A stretch of 39,980 nt of DNA. Origin: a virus. Below the pieces are notes generated by a model, which saw only the letters and a list, made by a program, of their open reading frames with translations, ran no database searches and was not told the origin of the DNA. Below are positions 21,131 through 29,848 of this stretch, piece by piece. The translations under genes and the position numbers were made by a program. Position 1 is the first letter of the stretch. Each line of letters opens with the position of its first letter. The stretch covers positions 1-39,980 of the IMG/VR virus record IMGVR_UViG_3300046660_000097; one strand, written 5' to 3'.

Positions 21131-21550
21131 ATGGCATCAGCGAATTCGCTCTTTCTGCCGAAGCGTATGGCTGATGCCTACTTTTCCGGCACGTTCAAGA
21201 TGCTGCTGGTTTCGGCGGTTCCGACCGAGACTGAGCTGGACACGTTCGACTTCCGCAACGACGTCGTGACCGAAGTTGCAGCGTCCGGCACGTACGCCAC
21301 TGGCGGCGCGACGGTCACCTGCAGTGTCGGCGCCGTGGATACCACCAACAACCGTGTCGCGGTGACTTTCGGCAACCCGGCGGCCTGGACTGGTGCGACC
21401 ATCAGCGCCGTCGGCGCCTGGATCTACAAGTCGGTCGGCACTGCTGCAACTGACGAGCTGATCACCTTCGTGGACTTCGGCGGCACCGTCACCAGCACGG
21501 CCGGCAGCTTCACTGTCACGCTGTCCACTCCGCTCTACGTCAACCGCTAG
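21131..21550 (+). CDS. Putative head decoration or structural protein, 139 aa
   Basis: ATG 21131 follows GAGGAATAAG. The sequence is Ala/Thr/Val/Gly-rich with alternating beta strands (YATGGATVTCSVGAV, RVAVTFGNPAAWTG, SFTVTLSTPLYVN). It ends in a strand, in the manner of capsid decoration proteins and jelly-roll-like virion proteins. No catalytic motif is present. By position and composition it is a head accessory or surface protein. Confidence 0.75.
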   Translation: MASANSLFLPKRMADAYFSGTFKMLLVSAVPTETELDTFDFRNDVVTEVAASGTYATGGATVTCSVGAVDTTNNRVAVTFGNPAAWTGATISAVGAWIYKSVGTAATDELITFVDFGGTVTSTAGSFTVTLSTPLYVNR

Positions 21551-21558
21551 GTGATCTG

Positions 21559-22356
21559 ATGGCTATTACGTCGCTTGACCAGCTCATCGCGGCCGCGTCA
21601 CAGCGGGTGCAGATCGTGAAAACCAACGTTATCACCTCTGTGGCTGTCATGCCGACTCAGGTGATCAACGCGGGCGGCAACCCTGGCTCGGGCACACTGG
21701 CCGGCTCCAACACGGCAAACGGGATTGTCCCGACGGATGCAAACGGCGGGTTCCCGACCATCAACGCGTTCGGCGGTGGCAATCTCGGCTACATCACCAA
21801 CATGACCTTCGGGTCTACGGTGAGCTGCCGGCTGCACTTGTTCGACTGCCTTTTCAAGGCTGGGGCTTATGCGTTCAACGCCGCGACCACGCTGTCCTCT
21901 CAGCCGAGCTATGCGTCCAGGGTGCCAGACGGTACGGACTTCACCTGCACCGAGTTGTGGATCGAAGCGGCTACGGCCTTCACCGGCAGCCAGAGTATCG
22001 CGATCACGTACACCAACGAGCTTGGCGTAACAGGGCGGACAACTGGCACGATTGCCACGGGTGTCGCGCCGATCGCCAACCGCATGCTTCAGTTGCCGCT
22101 TCAATCTGGCGACACAGGCATCCAGAAGGTCGAGTCGGTGACCAGCACGGTTTCCAGTGCCGGGACCTTCAACGTGCTTGTGCTGCGCCGACTCTGGTCT
22201 GGGCGCGTCCTGCTGGCCAACAGCGGCGACACGCACGACTTCATGAGGACTGGCATGCCGCAGGTCTTCGCCGATAGCGCCCTGATGGCCGTGGTTCAAC
22301 CTGACAGCACGTCAACCGGCGGCTTTGAGCTGATGTTTGAAATCGTAAACGGGTGA
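21559..22356 (+). CDS. Putative virion structural protein, 265 aa
   Basis: ATG 21559 follows AGGTGATCTG. The protein is beta-rich, with a Gly/Asn-rich part (residues 37-75, GGNPGSGTLAGS, NAFGGGNLGYITN) and a core with STVSCRLHLFDCLFKAG and a QSIAITYTNELGVTG sheet. It resembles phage head accessory proteins of the coat-proximal cluster in Pseudomonas phages. No enzyme motif. Role inferred from position between coat and neck genes. Confidence 0.75.
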   Translation: MAITSLDQLIAAASQRVQIVKTNVITSVAVMPTQVINAGGNPGSGTLAGSNTANGIVPTDANGGFPTINAFGGGNLGYITNMTFGSTVSCRLHLFDCLFKAGAYAFNAATTLSSQPSYASRVPDGTDFTCTELWIEAATAFTGSQSIAITYTNELGVTGRTTGTIATGVAPIANRMLQLPLQSGDTGIQKVESVTSTVSSAGTFNVLVLRRLWSGRVLLANSGDTHDFMRTGMPQVFADSALMAVVQPDSTSTGGFELMFEIVNG

Positions 22357-22360
22357 CGTC

Positions 22361-23335
22361 ATGGCCAAAAACGCTTGGCGCGCCTCTGCTGGCCGAATCG
22401 CCACGGTCGACTTCTACACCTTCAGGCCTGAGTCTGGGGCTGTGGAGGCGATGCTTGCGGGGTACTGGCAGGCAGGCAGCGATGCGGCGGCGACTGGCGC
22501 TGTTGCGGCGGTTGGGCTTTCCGTTCTGGCCGCGACAACTTCGGCTGATGCAGCAACCAGCGCTTCTATCGACCTGCTATCACTTGATGCTCCATCCGGA
22601 TCTGCGTCTGCTTCGACAGTGGTAAATGGCTCTGCCAGCGCCTCTGTATCGTCAGTAGCGCTGTCTGCACCAGTATCGTCTGCCACCGGTGGCGCTTCAC
22701 GGTCTGCGGCTACTACTGCGATCACAGCGAGCGCTCCGGCAGCATCCGGAACCGGTTCTGCTACGAAGTCTGCCGCGACAAGCCTTGTAACACTGTCCGC
22801 GCCGGCCTCAACCGGTTCCGGGGCCGCCTCAGCGCCGGCCAGTCTCGCTAGCATCACCCAGGCCGCACCGAACGCTTCGGCATCTGGCAGCACCTCGGTC
22901 AACGGTAATGCTGCTGGCGCGCTCGCTCTTGTCGTGTTGAGCACCACCGGTGCAATCGCTCTGGGTGGCGCATCTAGGGCTGCAAATCTCGCATTTTTGG
23001 GGATTACAGCACCAGCAGGATCAGCGCTCCCGGCAGCGAACGCGAACGGTGCGCCAGTGCCGATCCTATTCACGGCGCCGGCGACCACAGCAGCAGGATC
23101 AGCAGCAACGTTCGGCACCATCGACGAAGTGTCATTTGACCCGTCGCAGGGCTCGGCGGCTGGCACTGATGCCAATGCGCAGCAGTATCCGCTGGCAGGC
23201 TTGACGCAGGTCTATCCGCTCGACGGTTTGACCCAGCAGATGCCGCTCGCCGGACAGTCGCAGGACTACCCGCTGGCCGGACAACAGAACACTCGCCCGC
23301 TCGCCGGGCAAACACAAACTTTCCCGTTGGGGTAG
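22361..23335 (+). CDS. Repetitive virion protein with 22- and 9-residue repeats
   Basis: This 324-aa protein starts at ATG 22361 after GGGTGA. After a 50-residue head, residues about 54-259 consist of nine consecutive Ala/Ser/Gly-rich units. Most are 22 residues and begin SAP, TAP or similar; two are 26. Residues 277-324 then hold five 9-residue units of the form PLAGxxQxY (277, 286, 295, 304, 313) and a final PLG. The first array looks like a beta-solenoid stalk, the second like an extended tip. It lies between head accessory and neck genes, so a head fibre or decoration fibre is likely. No known family. Confidence 0.8.
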   Translation: MAKNAWRASAGRIATVDFYTFRPESGAVEAMLAGYWQAGSDAAATGAVAAVGLSVLAATTSADAATSASIDLLSLDAPSGSASASTVVNGSASASVSSVALSAPVSSATGGASRSAATTAITASAPAASGTGSATKSAATSLVTLSAPASTGSGAASAPASLASITQAAPNASASGSTSVNGNAAGALALVVLSTTGAIALGGASRAANLAFLGITAPAGSALPAANANGAPVPILFTAPATTAAGSAATFGTIDEVSFDPSQGSAAGTDANAQQYPLAGLTQVYPLDGLTQQMPLAGQSQDYPLAGQQNTRPLAGQTQTFPLG

Positions 23336-23338
23336 CAC

Positions 23339-23842
23339 ATGGCTCTCATTGTTGAAGATGGCACCGGGCGCGCCGATGCGGAGTCGCTTTGCTCGGTCTC
23401 CTACGCGGACGCCTATCACGACGCGCGCGGCAACACGATCTGGGCCACGCTGAGCACGATCGACAAGGAGAGAGCGCTGCGTCGAGGCACTGACTACATC
23501 GAACGCACCTACGGCATGCGGTTCTGCGGTTATCGGGTCAACTTGACTCAGGCGCTGTCGTGGCCACGCTACGAGGCGCGCCGCAAGGACAGTGGCCGCT
23601 GCGAATACTGGCCGAGCGATGCAGTGCCAAATCCAATGGCTCAGACCTGCGCCGAGATGGCCTTCAAAGCCGGCCAGGGTGAGCTGGATCAGGACATCGA
23701 TCGGATCATCAAGTCCGAGACTGTCGGCCCGCTGAAGACCGAGTACATGGACAGTAACGGCGTGATTCGCTATCGCCAAACGGACAAGATGATGGCTCAG
23801 TTCATTGATGGGTCGAGCAGCATCTCCATGGTGCGCTCATGA
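23339..23842 (+). CDS. Head-tail connector (DnaT-like family), 167 aa
   Basis: ATG 23339 follows GGGG just after the previous stop. The start MALIVEDGTGRADAESLCSVSYADAYHDARG is the signature of a phage family that databases label DnaT-like ssDNA-binding protein, but which lies in neck operons and is probably a head-tail adaptor. Helices follow (KERALRRGTDYIERTYG, PMAQTCAEMAFKA). It likely joins the portal ring and the next protein. Confidence 0.85.
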   Translation: MALIVEDGTGRADAESLCSVSYADAYHDARGNTIWATLSTIDKERALRRGTDYIERTYGMRFCGYRVNLTQALSWPRYEARRKDSGRCEYWPSDAVPNPMAQTCAEMAFKAGQGELDQDIDRIIKSETVGPLKTEYMDSNGVIRYRQTDKMMAQFIDGSSSISMVRS

Positions 23843-24228
23843 CCGACATCTATGATCGCGCCAAGGCGACTGCAACCCGGATGCTTGCGCCGCGCAGCAA
23901 GGGTGGGAAGGGGCTGGAGTTGACGCTGACGCGCGTCACGAAGGGCGAGTACGACCCTGAGACTGGCACAAGCCCTGTGACCACTGACCTGTTCGAAGGC
24001 TCTGGCTTTCGCGAGAACTACCGGAACAGCGATATCGACGGTTCCCGCATCAAGCAGGGCGACGTGAAGATCCTTGTCTCTCCGGTGCAACTGACCGGCG
24101 CCGACATGCCAACACCCACCACCCTCGACAAGATCCTCTTCGACGGCGACACCTACACGGTGCAGAACGTCGAACCTTGGAACTACGCCGGCCTCAACGT
24201 CGGCTTCAGCGTGCAGGCCCGAAAATGA
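23839..24228 (+). CDS. Head-tail stopper/neck protein, 129 aa
   Basis: ATGA overlap with the adaptor gene. The protein begins with a short helix (YDRAKATATRML) and is then beta-rich (KGLELTLTRVTKGEYDPETG, DVKILVSPVQL, TYTVQNVEPWNYAGL), ending in a strand. This pattern and its place before the gp10-like gene fit the head-tail stopper (gp16/gpFII-like) that closes the portal channel after packaging. The assignment is by pattern and context. Confidence 0.78.
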   Translation: MTDIYDRAKATATRMLAPRSKGGKGLELTLTRVTKGEYDPETGTSPVTTDLFEGSGFRENYRNSDIDGSRIKQGDVKILVSPVQLTGADMPTPTTLDKILFDGDTYTVQNVEPWNYAGLNVGFSVQARK

Positions 24229-24794
24229 GTTTTGCATTGGATCTGAAGGCGTTCGCCGAGAAGGCCGAAGCCAATGCCGAAACCGTGATCAAGAAGGTCG
24301 CCATCGACCTGCTGGGCGCCGTGGTAGATCGATCGCCAGTCGGCAACCCTGAGCTTTGGGCGGCCAACGCCACCGCGACCCAGTACAACAACGAAGTGGC
24401 CAGACTCAATGCCGAGCTGCGTAACGATCCGGCGAACCTGACCAAGAACGGACGGATGAAGCCCGGGCGACTCATTAAAGACGGCATGGATCTTGTCGCC
24501 GGCGGCGATTACGTCGGCGGGCGGTTCCGGGGCAACTGGCAGGTTAGCTTCGACACGGCCAAGACTGGCACGCTCGAACGCATCGACCCTACCGGGCGCG
24601 AATCGCTCGGCTCCGGGACAGCAGTCATCCAAGGGTTCACGACAGAGGTCGGCACCATCTGGATGATGAATAATCTTCCATACGCCCAGCGGCTCGAATA
24701 TGGCCATTCAAGTCAAGCCCCGGCCGGTGTCGTTCGAATATCCGTGCTTGAGATGCAGATGTTCATCAGCAAGGCCGTATCGGAGCTTACCTAA
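24225..24794 (+). CDS. Neck protein, HK97 gp10-like, 189 aa
   Basis: The start at ATG 24225 overlaps the previous stop as ATGA; a longer upstream extension is discounted. The protein has the N-terminal helix FALDLKAFAEKAEANAETVIKK, then the VVDRSPVGNPELW loop, a KDGMDLVAGGDYVGGRFRGNWQVS strand set, and the characteristic NNLPYAQRLEYGHSSQAPAG motif (residues about 146-166). The family completes the neck or tail end (HK97 gp10). Confidence 0.9.
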   Translation: MSFALDLKAFAEKAEANAETVIKKVAIDLLGAVVDRSPVGNPELWAANATATQYNNEVARLNAELRNDPANLTKNGRMKPGRLIKDGMDLVAGGDYVGGRFRGNWQVSFDTAKTGTLERIDPTGRESLGSGTAVIQGFTTEVGTIWMMNNLPYAQRLEYGHSSQAPAGVVRISVLEMQMFISKAVSELT

Positions 24795-25216
24795 TGTCAG
24801 ACCGAATCATCAGAAGCCTCTTTGATGCGCGCCTGAAGACATGGGCTACTGCCCGCGTCCCACCGCTACCCATCGAATACGAGGATGTCGCGTTCACGCC
24901 GCCAAGCGACGGTTCGCCCTATCTGCGCAGTTACCTGTTGCCGGCCAACACGACCAGCGAAGACCTTGAAGGCAAGCACACGGCTTACCGTGGCGTCTAC
25001 CAGGTTAGTGTCGTGACAAAGGCCGGCGAGGGGCGCGGTGTCGCCAGCTTGATTGCTGACGAGCTTGCCGCGCTGTTCCCAAACAATCTGGCCATGACCA
25101 AGACGTCGTTCACGGTCTACACCCGATCGCCGATGTCCACTGCTACTGCGCAACCGGGCGACACCACTACCACGCTGCCGCTGTCGTTCGTTTATCGAGC
25201 CGACACCACAACCTAA
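24794..25216 (+). CDS. Tail terminator protein (DUF4128-like), 140 aa
   Basis: The start ATG overlaps the previous TAA by one base. The N-terminal helix (IIRSLFDARLKTWATAR) is followed by PIEYEDVAFTPPSDGSPYLRSYLLPA, a strand pattern, and a conserved helix with VASLIADELAALFP. A final strand set has LPLSFVYRA. This matches phage tail terminators that cap the tail tube and connect it to the head. A terminator hairpin follows. Confidence 0.88.
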   Translation: MSDRIIRSLFDARLKTWATARVPPLPIEYEDVAFTPPSDGSPYLRSYLLPANTTSEDLEGKHTAYRGVYQVSVVTKAGEGRGVASLIADELAALFPNNLAMTKTSFTVYTRSPMSTATAQPGDTTTTLPLSFVYRADTTT

Positions 25217-25238
25217 TCCGCCCATTGGGCAAACCCAG

Positions 25239-25261
25239 AACCCGCCATTGAGCGGGTTTTG
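25239..25261 (+). terminator. Weak rho-independent terminator
   Basis: AACCCGC (25239-25245) pairs with GCGGGTT (25252-25258) around a 6-base loop, followed by only a short run of T. It separates the neck genes from the tail tube gene. Confidence 0.6.
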
Positions 25262-25286
25262 TCATTTCTGCAAAGAGGAAACACCA

Positions 25287-25934
25287 ATGGGATACAAAAT
25301 TCCTAACGGCGGTACGTTTGAGCACGCCGCTACCTACGCTGCCGCACTCCCGTTCTCGGCTATCTCGAACGCCTCAGAAGCCATTTGCACCGTGACAGGC
25401 GCGACGCTGGTTGTTGGCGATATCCTGCTTGTCACCTCAGGCTGGACGGCGTTGAACAACAAGGTCGTCCGCGTAAAGGCAGCAACTGCTACCGCGATCA
25501 CCCTGGAAGCGATCGACACCACCAGCACCACGACTTACCCGGTCGGCTCGGGCGTGGGCAGCCTGAAAAAGGTCCTGACATGGGTGCAAATCCCGCAGAT
25601 CACCGACGTGGCATTCTCCGGCGGAGACCAGAACTATCAGGACGTCGTGTTCCTCGAAGATGCCCAAGGCCGCCAGATCCCAACCGACAAGGCCGCTGCG
25701 AGCATGGTGCTGACTGTTGCTGATGACCCGACTTTGGCTTATGTGCCAATTGTCCAAGCCGCAGACGCTGCGCAGACCGTACAAGCCGCTCGCCTGAACC
25801 TGCCAGGCACCGACAAGATTTACTACGGCGCCTACACCTCGTTTTCGCTGCAACCGGCTGTATCGCGCAGCAACATCTTGACGCGCACCGTCTCCCTGGC
25901 CTTGCAGGCCGCTCCTGTTCGCTACCTGTCGTAA
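25287..25934 (+). CDS. Major tail tube protein, 215 aa
   Basis: ATG 25287 follows AAGAGGAAAC; an in-frame ATG at 25248 is rejected because the terminator lies between. The protein is beta-rich: PFSAISNASEAICTVTGATLVV, DILLVTSGWTALNNKVVRV, then QITDVAFSGGDQNYQDVVFLED and IYYGAYTSFSLQPAVS. It fits the siphophage tail tube family. It stacks in rings around the tape measure. The ribosome-binding site is one of the best in the window. Confidence 0.88.
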   Translation: MGYKIPNGGTFEHAATYAAALPFSAISNASEAICTVTGATLVVGDILLVTSGWTALNNKVVRVKAATATAITLEAIDTTSTTTYPVGSGVGSLKKVLTWVQIPQITDVAFSGGDQNYQDVVFLEDAQGRQIPTDKAAASMVLTVADDPTLAYVPIVQAADAAQTVQAARLNLPGTDKIYYGAYTSFSLQPAVSRSNILTRTVSLALQAAPVRYLS

Positions 25935-25943
25935 GGAAACCAC

Positions 25944-26327
25944 ATGGCCAGCTTCAAGATTGCCCAGAACCCGACTTTCAAAAAGGAAGTCGAGATTCCG
26001 CGCGTGGGTGGCGACCCGATCTCTGTCGAGTTCGAGTTCAAGTACCGCGACCGGAAAGAGCTCTCCGCGATGTTTGACAAATGGAATGCGGCCCGCGAGG
26101 AGGTTGCCAAGGATGCCGCCAAGGAAGGCTCGACGTGGGGTGAAACCACGGCAGCCGAGATCGATCTTCAGGCCAACCAGATGAAGGATATCGTGGTCGG
26201 CTGGGCGTTCGATGACGCGTTCGATGACGCATCGATCACCGAGCTGGTCACTACCTGCATTGGCGCCCCTGCTGCTGTGCTCGAAGCCTACCAAAAGGCC
26301 TACGAGATCGCTCGCCGGGGAAACTGA
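25944..26327 (+). CDS. Tail assembly chaperone (gpG-like), 127 aa
   Basis: ATG 25944 follows GGAAACCAC. The product has an N-terminal beta part (EIPRVGGDPISVEFEFKYRD) and a helical remainder (KELSAMFDKWNAAREE, IVVGWAFDDAFDDASITELVT, AVLEAYQKAYEIARRGN). It is typical of the first of two chaperones before the tape measure. The last two sense codons form the slippery heptamer GGGAAAC just before TGA (26318-26324), so a fraction of ribosomes should shift -1 and continue into the next frame. Confidence 0.9.
   Translation: MASFKIAQNPTFKKEVEIPRVGGDPISVEFEFKYRDRKELSAMFDKWNAAREEVAKDAAKEGSTWGETTAAEIDLQANQMKDIVVGWAFDDAFDDASITELVTTCIGAPAAVLEAYQKAYEIARRGN
26318..26324 (+). promoter_or_regulatory. Programmed -1 ribosomal frameshift site GGGAAAC
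   Basis: The codons are CGG-GGA-AAC-TGA in the zero frame, so the heptamer reads G GGA AAC, the XXXYYYZ form. In lambda the equivalent gpG-gpT site is GGGAAAG. After slippage the next codons are CTG-ATC and the reading continues without a stop to 26632. The second frame has no stop between this site and its first ATG at 26345. Confidence 0.82.
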
Positions 26328-26344
26328 TCGCCGCAGCCCGCGCC

Positions 26345-26632
26345 ATGTATGAGCCTAGAGCTACCGCTGAAGACATGGCGATGTTCGGTCTGACGCTGGA
26401 CGACATTGACGATGAAGTAGAGGTCTGGCCAGGAAACTGGCCAGCCTTCCGCCTGTTCAATGCGCTCGGCACGCAGTGGCGAACGGGCGCATGCGGCGCC
26501 ACCGGGCTCGACTACACGTCAATCCGCGACGTGGCCAGCTTCATTGGCATCAAGAAAAAGCATCTCCCCGAGATATTTCCTGACCTCCAGATCATGGAGG
26601 CCGAGGCGCTGGCCGTTATGGCCGAGGCGTGA
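26345..26632 (+). CDS. Tail assembly chaperone extension (gpT-like, DUF1799-like)
   Basis: The frame carries an ATG at 26345, but no ribosome-binding site precedes it, and the frame is open back through the slippery site. It is therefore probably made as the C-terminal half of a fused gpG-gpT protein of about 229 residues, as in lambda. The sequence has RATAEDMAMFGLTLDDIDDE, then an aromatic WPGNWPAFRLFNALGTQWR and IKKKHLPEIFPDLQIMEAEAL, which fits the DUF1799 family. It guides tape measure assembly and is absent from the virion. Confidence 0.88.
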   Translation: MYEPRATAEDMAMFGLTLDDIDDEVEVWPGNWPAFRLFNALGTQWRTGACGATGLDYTSIRDVASFIGIKKKHLPEIFPDLQIMEAEALAVMAEA

Positions 26633-26674
26633 AAACGCAGCCCGTTAGATCGGGCGCTTATTTGAAGGTGGTCT

Positions 26675-29600
26675 ATGGATATTGCATCGCTCGGCATAAA
26701 GATGGACACGTCGGACGTTGCGAAGGCCGCCGTTGATCTAGACAAGGTAGTTGACGCTGGTGGGCGCGCCGAAGAGACGGCGAAGAAGACCGGCAAAGCC
26801 TGGGAACAGGCAATGGGCAGCATGGCTGCCGATACCAAGCAGATCGTCCGCGAACTTCAGGCGCTGAATGCCAAGCAGGATGCCACGGCTCAGGCCATGG
26901 TCACGGTTGGCAAGTCGATCACTACCGCCTCCAGCGCATTCCAGACTGCCGCCACATCGATCAATAGCTATCGTGAGCGCAGCGAAGCGCTGACTGTCAC
27001 TCAGACGAAGGCTACCCAGAGCACTGAAAAAGCCACGGTCGCCGTAAAGAAGCAGGGCGATGACCTTGCCGCGCTGCTCGGGCAGATAGATCCGACGGTT
27101 GCAGCGCTCGGTCGCCTTGATGACATGGAGAAACGTCTCTCTGGGTACAAGAACAAAGGGTTGTTGGACGCCTCCACCTTCAATGAGTACAAGGGCAAGA
27201 TCGATCAAGCCAGAACCGGCCTGACAAAGTTCGATGAGTCAATCAAAAAGACTGGCGTGTCTTCTGCACAAACTGCCGCGGCTTTGCGCGGTGTGCCCGC
27301 ACAGTTCACTGACATCTTCACCAGCTTACAAGGCGGACAAGCCCCCATCACTGTCTTGCTTCAGCAGGGCGGCCAACTCAAGGACATGTTCGGCGGGATT
27401 GTTCCTGCGGCACGCGCTCTCGGCGGTTACGTCGCTGGCCTGATAAACCCATTCACCCTGGCTGCTGCTGCTGCTGCGGCACTTGGTCTTGCATACTTCA
27501 AGGGCAGCGAAGAGGCGACGGCCTATAACAAGGCGCTGATCCTCACCGGTAATGCTGCTGGCACCAGTGGCGACCAGCTTGCATCGCTCGCTGAACAGGT
27601 GTCTTCGACAGTCGGCACAACCGGCGCTGCTGCTGAAGTTCTGGCAAAGCTGGCTGGCAACGGCAAGATCGCTGGCGAAAGCTTCGGCGAGATCGCCACT
27701 GCCGCGATCGAGATGGAAAAGGCCACGGGCAAAGCGATTGATGAAACGATCGCTGAGTTCGCCAAGATCGCCAAGGACCCGGTCGCCGCAGCTAAAGAGC
27801 TGAACGACCAGTACAACTTCCTGACTGCCTCGGTCTATTCGCAGATCGTTGCACTGAAGGAGCAGGGCGATACCATCGGCGCGGCCAAGCTGCTGACGGA
27901 CACCTACGCGGACACCATCAAGACCCGCACGGCTGACGTGACTGCCAACCTCGGGCTTATCGAGAGCGCCTGGAAGAAGGTCAAGTCGGCTGCTGCTGGT
28001 GCGCTTGATGCAACGCTTGATGTAGGTCGTACCCAGTCGATCGACGCGCAGATTGCCGAGCGTGAGAAACTACTTGCCTCGCGGAAAGACGGGTTCCTAG
28101 CCAACCTGTTTCCCGATACTCTCGGCGCAAACAGCGAGTCGACGAAGTTCATCGAGGGGCAGGTTGACGCTCTCAAGCGCGCAAAAGTCCAGATCGAAGC
28201 CAATGCCAAGGCTGAAGGCGACAAAGTTGCTATTCAGCGTTCTGGTATTGATGCGGCTGGCCGACTCAAGGCCATCAGCGATGCCAACCTCAGCAATGAG
28301 GAGAAGCGCAATAAGCTGATCAAGGAGTACAAGCGCGACGTCGAGGCGCTGCGTAAAGCAAATCCGAATGATCCTCTGGTTCAGGCCGACGTCGTCGCGA
28401 AGAACATCCAGAACATCAAGGACAAGAACAAAGATCCTGCTGCGAAGGCTGGACGCGTCAATCTTACCGACGTCAACGACGCTCAGAACGCGATCAAAGC
28501 TATTCAGTCGGCCTACTCCAACTCCGAGAAAGAGCTGGAGGCGCAGCAGAAGGCTGGCCTGATCTCGCAACAGAGCTACCTTGACCAGCGCACCGCGTTG
28601 ATCAGGGCGGAGCGTGAGGAGGTCACTGGGGCCTACCAGTCGCAGATATCGGCACTGGAGGCGCTGAAGGACAAGTCCAGCACGACCGGCGAGCAACGCA
28701 TCCAGCTAGACCAGAAGATCGCCGACGCGCGCACCAGCATGGTCAAGGCGCAGAAGGACGCCGACAGCGAGCTAAGCATTCTCGCCACCAATGAGGAAGG
28801 CCGTCTCAAGAAGCAGTCGCTTGCCATCAAGACCTACACCGATGCATTGCAGCAGCAAGTCACCACTCTGCGTCAGCAGGGCGACCGAGATGCTGCAAGC
28901 CTCGGCATGGGCGACCGGCAGCGCTCGCAGTTCAGCCAGTTCAACGCCATCGACGATAAGGCCAATGCCCAGCGCATCGACCTTGCCAACCAGTATGGTG
29001 ACGGCTCGCGCGGCATGAGCCTCGATGAGTACAACGCCAAGCTCAAGGCTGTCGCACAGAGTCAGCAGGATCTGCGCGGCGCCGTGGTCGATAACTACGA
29101 CAAGATGACGTCTGCGCAGGAAAGCTGGAGCGCCGGCGCATCGTCGGCTTGGGATAACTACCTGGAATCGTCGCGAGATGTGGCCGGGCAGACCAAGAGT
29201 CTGTTCACCAACGCGTTCAGCTCCATGGAAGACGCCATTGTCCAGTTCGCCATGACCGGCAAGCTGTCGTTCTCTGACTTCGCCAAGTCCGTATTGGCCG
29301 ATATGGCCAAGATCGCCGTTCGACAAGCCAGCTCTTCGGCACTCAGCGGGTTGTTCGGCATCGTTGCAAACGTCGCCAGCTCTTATTTCACCGGTGGAAG
29401 CGGGAATGGGTTGGCAACTGGTTCGGCTGGAGCAACGTCTTCAAACCTTGGGGCTTCGCAGGCTGGATATTCAGCGCCTTATTTCCAGGCAAAGGGCGGC
29501 GCTTGGCTCGGCGGCGTGCAGATGTTCGCCAATGGCGGAGCGTTCTCCAATAGCGTGGTAACCCAGCCTACTGCTTTCGCCATGGGCAATGGTGGCCTAG

Positions 29601-29839
29601 GTGTTGCTGGTGAGGCAGGGCCGGAAGCGATCGTTCCTCTGGCGCGTGACTCGCAGGGTCGTCTCGGTATCCGTGGCGGCGGTGGCGGCGCCGGCTCGAC
29701 GTTCAACATGAGCTTCTACGTCGATGCCACCAATGGAGACGCCTCAGTTCCAGATCCGGCCAAGCTTGCAGAGGCCATGAAGGTTGTGGCCCAACAGGAA
29801 ATCGCTCGTCAGCGCCGCAACGGCGGTCAACTCGCATAA
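26675..29839 (+). CDS. Tape measure protein, 1054 aa
   Basis: This is the longest helical gene before the tail tip. Residues 1-215 are coiled-coil-like and Ala/Thr/Lys-rich. A phage minor-tail N-terminal segment (LRGVPAQFTDIFTSLQGGQAPITVLLQQGGQLKD) lies near 205-240, followed by hydrophobic segments around 240-275 (GGYVAGLINPFTLAAAAAAALGLAYF) that could enter the host membrane. The C-terminal 250 residues match the lambda tape-measure C-terminus (SAWDNYLESSRDVAGQTKSL, FSDFAKSVLADMAKIAVRQA). Its length sets tail length. A GCCCG/CGGGC hairpin (26640-26655) precedes the start. Confidence 0.94.
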   Translation: MDIASLGIKMDTSDVAKAAVDLDKVVDAGGRAEETAKKTGKAWEQAMGSMAADTKQIVRELQALNAKQDATAQAMVTVGKSITTASSAFQTAATSINSYRERSEALTVTQTKATQSTEKATVAVKKQGDDLAALLGQIDPTVAALGRLDDMEKRLSGYKNKGLLDASTFNEYKGKIDQARTGLTKFDESIKKTGVSSAQTAAALRGVPAQFTDIFTSLQGGQAPITVLLQQGGQLKDMFGGIVPAARALGGYVAGLINPFTLAAAAAAALGLAYFKGSEEATAYNKALILTGNAAGTSGDQLASLAEQVSSTVGTTGAAAEVLAKLAGNGKIAGESFGEIATAAIEMEKATGKAIDETIAEFAKIAKDPVAAAKELNDQYNFLTASVYSQIVALKEQGDTIGAAKLLTDTYADTIKTRTADVTANLGLIESAWKKVKSAAAGALDATLDVGRTQSIDAQIAEREKLLASRKDGFLANLFPDTLGANSESTKFIEGQVDALKRAKVQIEANAKAEGDKVAIQRSGIDAAGRLKAISDANLSNEEKRNKLIKEYKRDVEALRKANPNDPLVQADVVAKNIQNIKDKNKDPAAKAGRVNLTDVNDAQNAIKAIQSAYSNSEKELEAQQKAGLISQQSYLDQRTALIRAEREEVTGAYQSQISALEALKDKSSTTGEQRIQLDQKIADARTSMVKAQKDADSELSILATNEEGRLKKQSLAIKTYTDALQQQVTTLRQQGDRDAASLGMGDRQRSQFSQFNAIDDKANAQRIDLANQYGDGSRGMSLDEYNAKLKAVAQSQQDLRGAVVDNYDKMTSAQESWSAGASSAWDNYLESSRDVAGQTKSLFTNAFSSMEDAIVQFAMTGKLSFSDFAKSVLADMAKIAVRQASSSALSGLFGIVANVASSYFTGGSGNGLATGSAGATSSNLGASQAGYSAPYFQAKGGAWLGGVQMFANGGAFSNSVVTQPTAFAMGNGGLGVAGEAGPEAIVPLARDSQGRLGIRGGGGGAGSTFNMSFYVDATNGDASVPDPAKLAEAMKVVAQQEIARQRRNGGQLA

Positions 29840-29848
29840 GGAGGCCTC

